64,000 nucleotides of DNA. Origin: Adineta steineri (lineage: Eukaryota > Rotifera > Eurotatoria > Adinetida > Adinetidae). The position numbers were made by a program, and so were the translations under genes. Each line of letters starts with the position of its first letter. Within the stretch, counting starts at the first letter, position 1. The stretch is from NCBI GenBank assembly GCA_905250115.1, contig CAJNOI010000232.1, forward strand, positions 1 to 64,000. Direction: 5' to 3'. Under the pieces are notes generated by a model. That model did no database searches and was not told where the DNA came from. It worked only from the letters and a program-made list of their open reading frames with translations. This document shows positions 49,871 through 63,300 of this stretch, piece by piece.

Positions 49871-52800
49871 TCATGATAATACATGTGGATTGCTTGTTGC
49901 AAGTGTTGTTGGTGGTATACTAGTTGAAGTAGTTTCAGCTGTAGGATTAGCTGTACCATCATTATTAGCTTTTCGTCGTTGAGAAGATGAACCAAATAAT
50001 CGACTAAAAAAATTTCGAATAGCATTTATTGGACCACCTCTACTTTTTGTTGGAGCTGGTGCTGTTGGTTCTAAAGTAATTGGTTCTTGTCCATGAGTTG
50101 TTTGAAGAGATGTTTCAGTAACATAGGCTTCTTGAGAAACATGACTTGTACCACCAGGTACAACGGCTGGTGTTGATTTAGAAGAACTTGATACGGATGA
50201 TAATAATTTTTTCGTACTATTTAATATACTACTTGTTTTTCCTATGAAATAATATAGATAAGTTTATGCAAAAACAAAATATAGAATAAATTTACCTTGT
50301 ATTGTTTTTACTGCACTTTGTCCAGTTGATACAGTAGTATTGCTTGTTTCGACAGTTTGTGTAGTAATTGTATCAGCAGCAGTTGCACCTTTGTTTCCAG
50401 TATTTGTTAATAATTCATTAGCTTTTACTAAAATAGAGATAAGAACTGATGAGACATGTTTTAAATATATATAAACCTTGGGCATTATGAGCAGTTTCAG
50501 TAACTTTATGTTGAGCATCAGATGCTAAGTTTCCAGTAGCTGATTTAGCGTTTGATGCAGCTTCAGATGCTATTTCTATTCCTTGTTTAGCTTTATCAGT
50601 AACAGTTGCAGCACCACTAGCTAGTGCGTGTTGTGTTGCACCAATAATTTCAGCACCTTTAGCTTTAACTTCCGATCCTTTTTTACTAAGCCAATTTTTA
50701 GCTCCATCTAGTTTTTGTTCTGCTGATTTTTCTAATTTCTGTGCTTTAACATTTGCTTCATGAGCAGTATTTTTTGCACTATCAGCTAAGTCACCTGCTT
50801 TTTCTAAATAATATACATTGAAAAAAACAATCTTAAATTATTTATTATACTCACCATTAACTGTATCTTTAGCAGCAGCTAATTTATTTTCAACTGCTTT
50901 TTCACCAGTTACAAAAGCATCTTTTGTATTACTAGCTACTTCTTTTGCTTTCTCTTTAGCATCTTGAGCAGCAACAGATGCATCATGTTTTAATTCAGTA
51001 GCTTTATCTAAAGAAAAATTCGTATATCGGAACAAGAAAGAAATATATAAAATGATGGATTGACTTCTAGACACATTGTGTTTTCTTTATGAAGAATGAT
51101 TGAAATTCATATATCTCTTAGACGAATAGATGATCAAAAGAAAAAAAAACAACTCATGTAAGTTTTCTCTTCGCATTGAAATATTTTTCTTTTTTTGTAA
51201 GAAAATAATCAAATACAGGAAATTCAAAATATTACCTTGAGCACCATGTGCAGCAGCAGTTGTACTATGTTTTAGTCCAAAAGCTTTGTCTAAAAAACTC
51301 TCGTAGAAAGAAAAAACATTCATATAATTAAAATATTACCTTGAACATTATGTGCTGCATCTTTCGCTTTATCTCCTGTTACATGAGCAATACCAGTTAC
51401 ATTATCTTTTACTTCTATAGTCTTGCCTGTAATATACTAATATAAAGAAGAGATTATAGATGATAAATGTTTTACCTTGAAAACTATGTCCTATTTCTTT
51501 TGTTTTATCATGTACATCATGACCAACAACAGCTGCATTATGTTTTAGTTCGACAGCTTTATTTAAAAAACCGTTTTACATAAATAAGTGATTTATATAA
51601 TCAAAATGTTACCTTGAATATTATGTGCTGCTTCATTGGCTTTTGCTTCAACACCGTGACTAAGAACAGCTGCATCATGTTTGAGTTCGACAGCTTTATC
51701 TGAAGAAGTGCTGTTAGAAAGAAGAGAATTATCTCATAGAAGTATTACCTTGAACATTGTGTGCTGCTTCTTTTGCTTTGTCTTCTGCAACATGAGTAGC
51801 AGCAAGTGTATTTTCTTTTAATTCAGCAGCTTTATCTATAAAATACTGTTTAAACGAAATAATTCGAAGATGAAAACATTACCTTCAACATTATGTACTA
51901 CTTCCTTTGCTTTTTGTTGTGCATCGTGACCAACAACAGCTGCATCATGTTTGAGTTCGACAGCTTTATCTACACAATTTTTCATATAAACAAGAGATAT
52001 ATGTAATCAAAATTCTACCGTGAACATTATGTGCTGCTTCTTTTGTCTTGTCTTCTACAACATGAGTAGCAGCAACTGCATCATCTTTTAATTCAACAGC
52101 TTTATCTATAAAATATTGTTCACATGAAACAATTCGAAAGCAAAAAACAATACCTTGAACATTATGTGCTACTTCCTTTGCTTTTTCTTGTGCGTTGTGA
52201 CCAACAACAGCTGCATCATGTTTAAGTTCGACAGCTTTATCTGCATAATTTTTTTATATAAACAAGAAATTTATCTCTAGAAAAATATTACCTTGAACAT
52301 TATGTGCTGCTTCTTCAGCCTTTTCTGCTACTGTATGAGCTGTGGCAGCTACATTATGTTGTAATTCAGCAGCTTTATCTATGAAATTCATATATAAACA
52401 AAAAAAACCTTATGATAAAAATGTTACCTTGAACATTATGTGCTGTTTCTGCAGCTTTTTCTTCTACGACGTGAGCAGCAGCAACTGTATCTTCTTTTAA
52501 TTCAACAGCCTTATCTGTAAAACATATGCATGAAAGATGAATGTATCTAGCCGGAAGTTCTACCTTTGACATCTTGTGTTGTTTCTGCAGCTTTGTCTTG
52601 CACTTTATGAAGAGTATCAACTGCACCTTGTTTTAATTCAGCAGCTTTATCTATAAAAGATTGTTTGAATGAAAGGATTCAGTGATAGAAATATTACCTT
52701 GAACATTATGTGCTACTTCTATTGCTTTTTCTTGTGCATCATGTGTTAGTTCGGCAGCTTTTTCTGAAAAATATTTCATATAGATAAGAGATATATCTAA

Positions 52801-53899
52801 TTAAACTATTACCTTGAACATTATGTGCTGCATCTTTCGCTTTTTCTCCTGCTGCTTGAGCAAATGCAACAACATTATCTTTTACTCCTCCAATCTTGTC
52901 TGTAAGATACTAATATAAAGAAGAGATTATAGATGATAAATGTTTTACCTTGAATATTATGTCCTATTTCTATTGCTTTTTCTTGTACATCATGACCAAC
53001 AACAGCTGCATCATGTTTTAGTTCAGCAGCTTTATCTAAAAAAAATTACATTTTATATAAACAAGATATTTATATAATCAAAATTTTACCTTGAATATTA
53101 TGTGCTGCTTCTTTCGCTTTTTCTCCTACGACGTGAGTAGCAGCAACTGCATCATCTTTCAATTCAATAGCTTTATCTGTAAAATATGGATTATTGGAAA
53201 GAAGATATTTAAAGGTAAAAATATTACCTTGAACATTATGTGCAGTTTCAGCTGCTTTCTCTCCTGCTACATGTGCAGCATGAACTACATCTTCTTTTAA
53301 TTCAGTTGCTTTTTCTAAAAAAAATAGTTCGTTGGAATATTTTCAGTTAACATAAGTCTACCTTGAACATTATGTGTAACTTCTTCTGCTTTTTCTTGAA
53401 CATTATGCGCAGTAGCAATTGCATCATGTTTTATTTCAGCTGCTTTTTCATTTGTGACATCAACTGTTTCCTTTACTTTATCTTGTGCTGTATCAATTAC
53501 ATCATTAGTCTTGTCTAGAATAGAAAAGAATCTAATCTATCTTATTATTATAAACGTAAATTATCACCTTGGATTTGCTGAGATTTGTCGTCAATTGGTA
53601 AAACAGATGAAAAATTTTCATTACCAACTGTTACCTGACTATCTTCAATATGATGAGTAATAGTCGAATGAGGATCATTTGGATTTTCAATAATAATTTG
53701 TTGTTTTTGATGATGATGGGTTTCGGTTGAATTCGAATCATCATTATTTGTCCAATTTTTTTCTTCTTCAATTACTATTTGATTACCTAATACATAAAAA
53801 CGAATTTTCAGAAATCTTTTTGTTTTCATTAAAATGTTTACCTTGTTCATCGGGTTTATATATATGTATTTCTGTTGGTACTGAATCACTTTCTGCCAT
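49871..53899 (-). CDS. LEA-like (group 3) protein with duplicated repeat exons
   Basis: Twenty-three exons, all introns phase 1, sum to 2,745 nt or 914 residues. Exons 1-2 (53842-53899, 53568-53786) encode an acidic, His-rich start. Exons 3-20 encode Ala/Lys/Glu/His-rich amphipathic repeats of the form KAVELKHDAA...EKAKEVAHNVQ, as in group 3 LEA proteins. Exon 21 (50477-50803) is a longer helix-rich part, and exons 22-23 end with Ser/Thr/Pro-rich sequence plus a basic patch (IRNFFSRLFGSSSQRRK). There is no signal peptide, so the protein is probably intracellular. LEA proteins protect macromolecules during drying, and bdelloids are known to have them. A plain coiled-coil or apolipoprotein-like protein is the alternative. 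Confidence 0.8.
51236..53314 (-). repeat. Tandem array of sixteen LEA repeat exons
   Basis: Exons start at 53314, 53176, 53035, 52899, 52763, 52650, 52514, 52378, 52240, 52105, 51969, 51835, 51699, 51556, 51426 and 51289. Thirteen are exactly 87 nt (29 residues); the others are 66, 81 and 54 nt. Introns are about 45-80 bp. Two sequence types, one with HDAAVVGHD and one with DDAVAATHV, partly alternate, pointing to duplication of exon pairs. Confidence 0.9.
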
Positions 53900-54294
53900 T
53901 ATTATTATTATTCGTTAAAAACAAGTCTAGAAGACAATGAGCACACTAAAATAGTAAAGAGTAGTAGTCACAGCTGTATATAACAACAATTTGTGATTTT
54001 CTTTCTATCCTCTAGGCTGACACTGACACAGCTGTGCATACTATTCATTTTGTTTAACGGTCTGTGTCGATTTGCGCTAGCCTAAAGGGGGATCGTTATG
54101 TGCATTGCATATAGAGATACGTAGAATATCTGAAATATAAGATGAACGAGTTTAAGGAGAGAAGAAAAAAAAATGAGATGAGATAGAATGAATAATTGTA
54201 TGATCGGAAATTTTGGCAGCTTGTTATCTTCTAATAACTACAAAAACAACAACAACTAATCGCCTGCCGTCAGTGACCTTCTTTCTTTTTTTTT
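53900..54294. other. Short intergenic region before the second gap
   Basis: Contains the presumed promoter of the LEA-like gene (minus). A TAGGCT..AGCCTA inverted pair spans about 54013-54085. It ends in a T-rich run at the gap. Confidence 0.4.
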
Positions 54295-54394
54295 NNNNNN
54301 NNNNNNNNNNNNNNNNNNNNNNNNNNNNNNNNNNNNNNNNNNNNNNNNNNNNNNNNNNNNNNNNNNNNNNNNNNNNNNNNNNNNNNNNNNNNNN
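54295..54394. other. Assembly gap of 100 N
   Basis: Exactly 100 N, probably a placeholder. It removes the 5' part of the spectraplakin gene, where the actin-binding calponin-homology domains would be expected. Confidence 0.95.
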
Positions 54395-57300
54395 ATAGAA
54401 AACGATCGATTATACAAATAATTGAATCACATCGATCGTTTCAAACATTATTTCAAAATGAAGAAAAAATTATTAATAATTTAGAAAAACGTTTTCAAAA
54501 TCTTGAATCAATATCAAATGATTCAAATAAACTTCGAAAAATGACAAAAACTGTTACAGTAGAAAAAATCTCGAAAATTTGATTCAAATTCTCTTTTTTT
54601 ATCTTTAGGATTTATTTAATGAAATTCTTGTACAAGCACAATCAATTGAACATATGAACGATGTTGCTGTTAAATTCATCGAAGAAGTTAAGGTAATACT
54701 AATCTCACTGCTTGTATACAATAGAAACAAAAAAAAAAGCTCTAGTTGTGTTCGCATGTTGCTGCATGTAAACTGTGTTTCTTTTTTTCATTATTAAATG
54801 TTATCAAACGAAAAAAAATCTTATAGATGCATGACAAAATTTTAAAACATTTTCGTTTATCGTTATGTGATTTAAATTCAATTTCATCTAAACGTCAACA
54901 ATATTCTTCAAATAATCAACATGCGTCTCTAGTGGTTTTAAATAAAGTAGAATTATTTGATAAGTAACTATCGAAAGAAAAAAATTAATTCTTGGTATAG
55001 ATTAAATAAATAATTTCTCTTTTATTAGACGATATGCTAATCTTCTTGCTAAAATAGAAGAATATGTGCGTTTATTTATAAAACATCTAAAGACAATCGG
55101 ACAAGTAATTAAATATATGATTTATGACCTTTCTTTTCTTTTCTTTTTGTTATTTATAGACAATTAATCTTCCAATAGACGCTGCATCAACTATTGTTCA
55201 ACTCTATCGCAGTACAATTGTATCTCGATATAATATTATTTTAGAATCACTTGTTTCATCCGATGAAGATGAACAACAATCTTTTATAAAACGAAATCAA
55301 CAGAATAAAACAGGTAATCATGAAAAGTAATGGTATGAAAATGTAATTGAGCATGTTTTTCTTTATCATTTATCTTGTTCTCCGGTAGATTGATCGATAT
55401 TACTTCTGATATGATAGGTTTTTCTTTTCTTTTCTTTTATGATGAGAATATCGACTACATAATCACATAGACATACATGTGTGAAAAAGCAGAAGAAGAA
55501 TAATTATAGAATATATATATATATCTCAGATAAGAAGATACTTTACTCCGTTACGAACAAGGTCGAGCACATTTACATTCTCACTCTTTGGTTTTCTTTC
55601 TTCTTCGTTTTTTTTATGATCAATACATGTAAAGAAGGTCAAATCGTATCAAATAGGGTTAGACTACAATAAAATTGTCCTTCATTCTATTCATTCATTT
55701 TCAGTTGAGATTAAATGAGATGCTCAGATGAACTTTTCTCCTGTCATTAATTTAACCCATCTGTATATATGTTGATTTATCTTTCATGTTAAGTTAAGCA
55801 TGAAAAAAAGAAAGAAAGATTTAACATGATAACTTAAATATATGGATATCAATCTAATAGAATAGACATACTAATAAATAATTATTGATGGCGATAATAT
55901 TTTAAATGAGAATATATATATATGCATTATCTTAAATACTTTAGTCTTGTCATCAACCACAACACAACATTTTGACTTTTTGTATTTAACATATTTTTCA
56001 TAGCATAACAGACAACCTAAGTCAAAACAATCAATTGACTAGACGACATTCTTTATCGACTAATTGATATCATTCATACGCTCGTTAGGCTGTGATACTG
56101 TTTAGTATAGAATAAATGTTAAAATATTCATCAAACTCTAACCAATTTTGTTTCTTTTCTTGTCTATTATGAATAGAGATATACAATCCCAAAAACTGTA
56201 ATGAGATAGATGTGCAATAATGATATTGACACAAATCTAATCTCTACCTTTCTTTTTTTTTTGTTGCTGCTGCTGCTTGTCATATGTATGTCTATATATG
56301 TAGTGTTGAGGCAGTTAGTTCAGTTATTTTATATTGAGAAGAAAATGAAAGAACGATAGTAAATGCATATGTAGAAGTATGTATACATAGTGAGAGAGAG
56401 AGTGAAAGCAGTAAAAAAAATACAACAAATCGAGGTTTGTATGCTAGATGTGCATGCTCTTTCTTTTTTTTTCTCTCCGTTTTACATTTCTCTTACAGCT
56501 TCCTCTATTGTCCGTCCGACCGTTGTTGTGGACGCTGCCGGTTCATTCATTCATATACATTGTTTCTTCATGTCCCTTTTTACGTCATCTATTTTTTCAT
56601 TTTCTCTTCTCTTTTTTAAGTGAGGTGTATATATATGTCTACGGAGAAAAGTTTGAAGTGAAGAACAAACAATTAATTCTCTTTGTCACTCTCTCTCTCT
56701 CTCTTTTTCTCTGATCGCTTATGTAAAAATTTGAAAGATTTATGATGATGTCATACAATCTGTTGTCTTTCTCGTAGGTTTTATTGACTTGTCACACGGA
56801 AAGGTCACTGTTAATCAACATCCATTATCATCAATTGATGGTTCAATTTCATTTGAAACTACCTATCTTATACCAGAAACAAATATATTATCATCGTCAT
56901 CATCAATAGATAATGATCGAATAAATAATAACAAAGTTAATTTTATTATTCAAAAACAACAACCATTATCATCATCATCGTCGTCAATTACTAATGATAA
57001 TATCATTATAACAAGTTCAAAATTAAATGAAATGACATCACGAAAAAATTTCTCGTTTATTGATGCGGTCAATAGTAAATATCTCGATTTGTCAACTGGT
57101 CTCCTTTCTTCTCCTTTTCCATTCGTTCTTTCTTCTTCTTCTTCTTCTTCTCCTTTTTCTTCCTCTACATCACCGCCCGGCCACCCTCACAACCATTTCT
57201 CTTCTTCATCGTCTTCGCCGCCACATACAACCAACAACAAAAATCTTCTCTCTACGTCGCCGTTGTTGGTGAATAATTATCCTCCTCCCGTTGGCGCAGA

Positions 57301-60300
57301 CTCCGCCATAACCACAACTAATACAACTACGACCATTACATTAAAAGAGGCGATCGACACAAATATTCTAGACGCGCGTAGCGCCTACGTGGTCGATACG
57401 CTCGAACAACGGTAAGTAAAAAAAAAAACGAGAAAAAAAAATCCAGGTTTTTATTTTACTGAGATATTTTTCTGAATGATATAATAAAATTCTTGCACAT
57501 GTTTGTTTTTTCTTTATAACTGTACAGAAAAAAAAGCAATCAAAAATATAATAGGCACTCTTCTACTCAAATACGAAATTTAATCATAGGTTTTGTACAA
57601 AGCATGTTTATTTCTGCTTAGCATACGAATGAGAAATTCATATATGCATATGATGTATACATCTAAAACAATACTTTATTCTATATATCTAATTTTCTAA
57701 TCAAATTTGTTTTACATGTAAATGTATGTATATATATATTGAGTTTGATAGAAGTCGAAATTATAATTATTTGTTTTTTTTTCTTGTCAATCATTTAAAA
57801 AGAAAACAAACCATTAAATTTTATTCATGTTTTTTTTTCTTTTTTTATACGTTTTTTTTTAGAAGTTACGATTTACGGGAAGCTTATTCTCGTGGTTTAA
57901 TAAATACAACAAATCATCATATTATTGATCGTGCAACATCACGACAATTAGATTTAGGTGAAGCATTAAAAATGGGTATACTTAAAGTTGGTGACTCTCA
58001 ATCATATAATGTCATTTCAAAAACTGAATCACTTATCATTTCACGTGTATTTGATCATTGTTCAAATGCATTTATTGATCCAAATGCTGCTATACGTGCG
58101 AAAATTCTTGATCCATATCATGGTTTATATTTAAATAATGCAACACAAGAATCAATTTCAATTGATGATGCTATGAGTAAAGGTTTTGTTCTCGTCGAAC
58201 AACAACAACCACAACAATCATCATCATCAAATAATCATAATCATCATCATCCCAATGATAAATATGTTATATCAACATCATTAATACGTGAAACACGATC
58301 ATATCATTTATTAGGTGTTCGTGATTATATTAATAATAAAGAATTAACTGTTCAAGAAGCTATACAAATCGGTATATTAGATAAACAAAATGGACAATAT
58401 ATTAATCGAAAAACAAATGAAATATTTTCGATCTCAGAAGCTATTGCACAAGGACATATACGTGCACAACCATTACCAATTGAATCAACAACAAATCAAG
58501 AAAATTCAGGTACTAATACAAATATAAAACGTGGAACAGTTAAAGAAACAAAAACATATACACTTAAAAGTGCTATACATCCTAAAACACGTCAAGAAAT
58601 TCCAATACGTTTAGCTATCGATGAAGGAATTATTGATCATGCCAAAGGTTTTTATGTAAATAGTTTAACAGGTGAAAATCTTCCAATAAGTGTTGCAATT
58701 GAAAAAGGTTTAATATTTACGGAATTAATTGATCAACATCCTCGACGTTTTATTAAAACATTAATTATTGAACAAGTTATTGATCCTGTTACCAATCGTC
58801 GTTTAGGTGTAACTGAAGCAATTAAAACAGGTTTATTAAATTCAAATATAACAATATATTATCATTCAGTAACACAAAAACAAATGACAATACTTGAAGC
58901 ATATGAACAAGGTTTAATTATCGGTAAATTTCGTGATCAACATCCATCAACATTTTATGGTGATCAACACGAACAAGTTTTTTATTTAATTACAGGTGTT
59001 ATTGATATACGTACTGATAAAGTTTATAATCTTCAAGAAGGTAAGAAGAAACAGAAAAAAGAAAGAAAATATAATAATAAATCTTTTTTATGATAGGTAT
59101 ACAACAAAAATTATTTGATCATAAAAAAGGTGTCTATATTCATCCGTTAACTGGTGATGAAATAAATATAGGTGATGCTGTTAAACGTGGTTTTATACAA
59201 GTACAAGCTGTTTCATCACAAATTATATTTAATAATACAGATCATCAATTATTAACTGATAAACGTCGTGCAATAATAAGTCAAGAACCATATGGAAATA
59301 ATACAAATGATTCACGTTCAAAATTATCAATACGTATTGAATCACAATCACGTCCACGTACACCATATGAAATAAATGAATCGGAAATTTTACAACGTGA
59401 AAAAGATGTTGTAGAAATAGAATCTGTTCAACGTTTACCACGACATTCAAAACAACAACAACAACAACATAGAATACGTGAAGAAGAAATTTTCGAAAAA
59501 CATACAACAAATGTATTTGATAGAGAATGTATTATGACCCATCATCCAGCAAATAATGTACGACCAAAATCAAGTGAAAGACAAAAACAAGAATATATTG
59601 AAGAAGTTATTATTGATGATGGTATTAATAATAATCGTCGAGCGAAATTTGATATTAAAGAAGATCGACATACATCACATAGAGAAATTGTTATTGAAAG
59701 TGATAGATATATGCCACCACCATTACCACCAAAAGATCATCTTGTTATTAATGGTTCACATCGTGAGCATGAGGTAATACATTTTTTTATTCAATCAATA
59801 GATAAAGTTCAATGTTTCATAATACTTTTTTAATTAAAATATATAATTTCAGTAGTTTGAATTATAAGATAAGAAAAATTTGAATATAGAGATTTTGCCT
59901 TAGTCATACCAATATTTTATTACACTTCCTGTTATTTTCATAAAAAGAACATGATTAGTGCAATGCCTGAGGATAAAAAATGAAAAGAGTAGGGATCTAG
60001 ACCGGATACTTTTGTTTTTTTTACACAACCATACTAAAACTCTTACGAAATTTTTGATGAATATTAACGATAACTATTAATAGAAAAGAATCAGAATTAG
60101 TTATCATTATTATTCCTAATAACAAAAAACATGTGTGAAATAAATTGGCTTATTGTGATATTAATTATTTAAACTAATTAATATTTTCCTAGTAATAGAA
60201 GAGATAGAAAGAAATTGTAGATTCCTTATGATCACAAGATATTTAGAAGAATCTATTTCGAGATACCAATGATATGGCAGAAAAATAATGATACTCTATA

Positions 60301-63300
60301 TGTTTTATGATATTTGAGATTTTTACTGTCTATGTATTCAAGGATTAAATTTCATTTCTGTAATTATGCTAATTATAGTTTGACTTTTATATTTCCTTTA
60401 AAAAGAAAAATATCTAATTATTTAATTTTCTCCTTTTTAGGTTCGTGTTGTTCAAGCATCACGTCCACAACCATTGGCACCTCCACCACGTCCAGTTCAT
60501 ATTGATGATCGTCAACGTGAAGGTCAACGCATTCATCATGGTGAAATATTTATTGAAGATCATCAACGACCATATAATACATCAACTCAAACAACAGTAA
60601 CAAAAGAATGTATTGATATAACAGATAATCGTTCAAAACCACCACCACCACCAGTTATTAATACACAACAACAACAAACAAATGAATATCATTTTGATGA
60701 ACAACAATCATGGACAGAAGAAGAATGGGAGCAATGGCATTGTACAATGATGATTAAAGGTGAACCTTATCGTGTTATATGGGTTATGAATACAATGACT
60801 GGTGATCGTTTACCATTACAAACTGCATATCAACGTGGTTTAGTTGATATAAAACAACGTTTATTTTTTGATGAAAAATTAAATCGTAAATCTTATACAT
60901 TTGAAGAAGCTGTTGAATTAGGTTATATGGGTATTGAACCAGATACAGCATCTCTACCACTACATGTTGATGGTATTGATTATATGATACATTGGGTATT
61001 AGATTCATCAACTAAACGTCGAATATTTCCACGACAAGCTGTACGTAAACAAATTTTAGATGCTGTACATGGTCGTTATATAAATCCATATAATAATTCT
61101 CAAGTATCATTACATGAAGCTATTTATTTAAAATTTATTGGTGCTACAGAATATAATTCAACAAATGATTCTATAACAGTAACAATAAATAGACAAACAT
61201 ATACGATTAAATGGGTTTATGATACACGTAATATGAAAAAAATTTTACCTCGTGATGCATTAAAACAAGGTATTTTGGATATACAATTAAATGAATATCG
61301 TAAAGTTGATACAAACGATGTATTAACAATTTATGATGCTATACAAGCTGGTTATATACGTTGTAATGATGATGAATCATCGTCAGATAATAGTGTTAGA
61401 CCACCATCAATAATATCAATTGATGAAGATGAATTAACAATCGCAACTAAAACAGCTACCTATGTTATTACATCAGTTATACATCCATTAACACAAAAAG
61501 AAATTAAAGTATCCGAAGCTATTGATTTGGGTATATTAGATAAAGATATAGGTAAGAAGAAAAAAAAAGAATAGAGAAGTTCTCGAGATAAACATCTTGA
61601 CTTTTTATTTTTTAGGTAGTTATCGTGATTTAGTAACAAATGTTCAATATGAATTAGCTGAAGCAATCAACGAAGGTTTAGTCTACGCAACAATAATTGA
61701 AACAAAAGAAGATACGGAAATGTTAACATCATCCGTACAAGAAATAATAAAAAAATTTATTGTTAAAAGTGTTGCTGTTGATAGTGAATCACTAGAAAAA
61801 ATTGGTGGTTTAGAAGCACAAGCTATCGGTATACTTAATTATGCACAAGGCATTTATCATGATCGTAAATCTGGTGTTAAAATTCCACTTGGTAAATACA
61901 AAACAAAAAAAAACATTATTATTTTATTTAAAATTAAATTTTCTGTTTTTCTCTAGATAAAGCTATTGAAAAGAAATTACTTGATGTTGAACTTGTTAGT
62001 CAAAAACGATTTGAAGAATATGATTTAGAATTAATAACTGATACAATTACGGAAAAACGTATTACTTTATATCGTATACATGGTGTACGTAATAATGTAT
62101 TAGATCGTATGGAATCAGGTGCTATTGCTGTTAAAAATCAAATGATTGATACCGAAACAAAAACTTATACAGATTTTTCAACGGGTGAATCAATGACTAT
62201 TCAAGAAGCTATTAATAGAAATTTAATTGAAGCTGAAATAAGTGAACATGTTGAACGAAAACCATTAGGTTTATCAATGCAAAATGCTATTCGACTTGGT
62301 TTTTATGTAGCTGAAACAGGTAAATAAATTCAATACAGATAGTACTAAGGCAACTTATCTTTACAGTATCTGCTTTGCTAGATTTAACAGAGAGTATACA
62401 CTACCTACCAGATCTGATGATTACTCTTCGTTGCTGTCAGACTCAGCAGATGTTTTGCGCTTTGCCAGAAACCTTAGTATCAGAGGCTAGACAACAGCAC
62501 ATCGAGGGGTCTGACCACATTCCATCTCTTTCTTAAACAATTCATAAATGTATAGTTTACCAGTTAAAAACTAAATTCAATTCTTTTTGTTTTTGTATAC
62601 ATGAAGTAATATATAAATTCATTTCAGGTACATTCCGAGATCCAGCAACTGAACATTATATGACATTAATGGAAGCTATTGAACGTGGTCATATACATGT
62701 AAATGGCATGGCATTTGCTGATAGTGAACAAGGACCTATAACTCTTTATGATGCATTTTCACTTGGTTTAATAAATCGTCGTGATGGTGGTAAACTTAAT
62801 CCACCTAAAATAAGTTTATATCGTGCACGATTAGTTGAATCAAAATTACATCGTATGAATGTTGAAGATGCTATACGTTGTGGTTTACTTAATCTTCGAA
62901 CAGGCCTTTATAAACATCCACATAGTGGTGAACAATTACATTTAAAAGAAGCTATACAACGTGGTTTAATTGATGGACAAAGTACAATTATTGAACATCC
63001 AACAAGTGGACGTTATATGACATTAAAAGATGCATTAGATGGTATTCGAATTGATCATGAAGGACAAGTAATTGATTCATATTCGAATAAAACAATAACA
63101 ACATTAGAATTAGCATTTAATCATCGAAAATTATTTTCACAATTTGATGTTAATGCTGGTGAAGTATTTCTTCCATTACAAAATGAATCCGTTGATTTTG
63201 AAAAAGCAATACGAAAAAATTTACTTGATAATAATCGTATGAAATTATTTGATCCAAAAACTAGTCGAGAATATTCAATACAAGATGCTATTGAACGTGG

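Noticed and set aside
54013-54085. TAGGCT..AGCCTA inverted ends resembling a tiny transposon
   Set aside because: Only six bases match and no target-site duplication is visible.
56390-56714. Overlapping frames within the 1.46-kb spectraplakin intron
   Set aside because: Ser/Phe-rich translations of CT-rich microsatellites; three frames are open at once, as expected from low complexity.
59229-59510. Minus-strand frame opposite the plectin-repeat exons
   Set aside because: Antisense shadow of a codon-biased exon; Val/His/Leu-rich with no motif.
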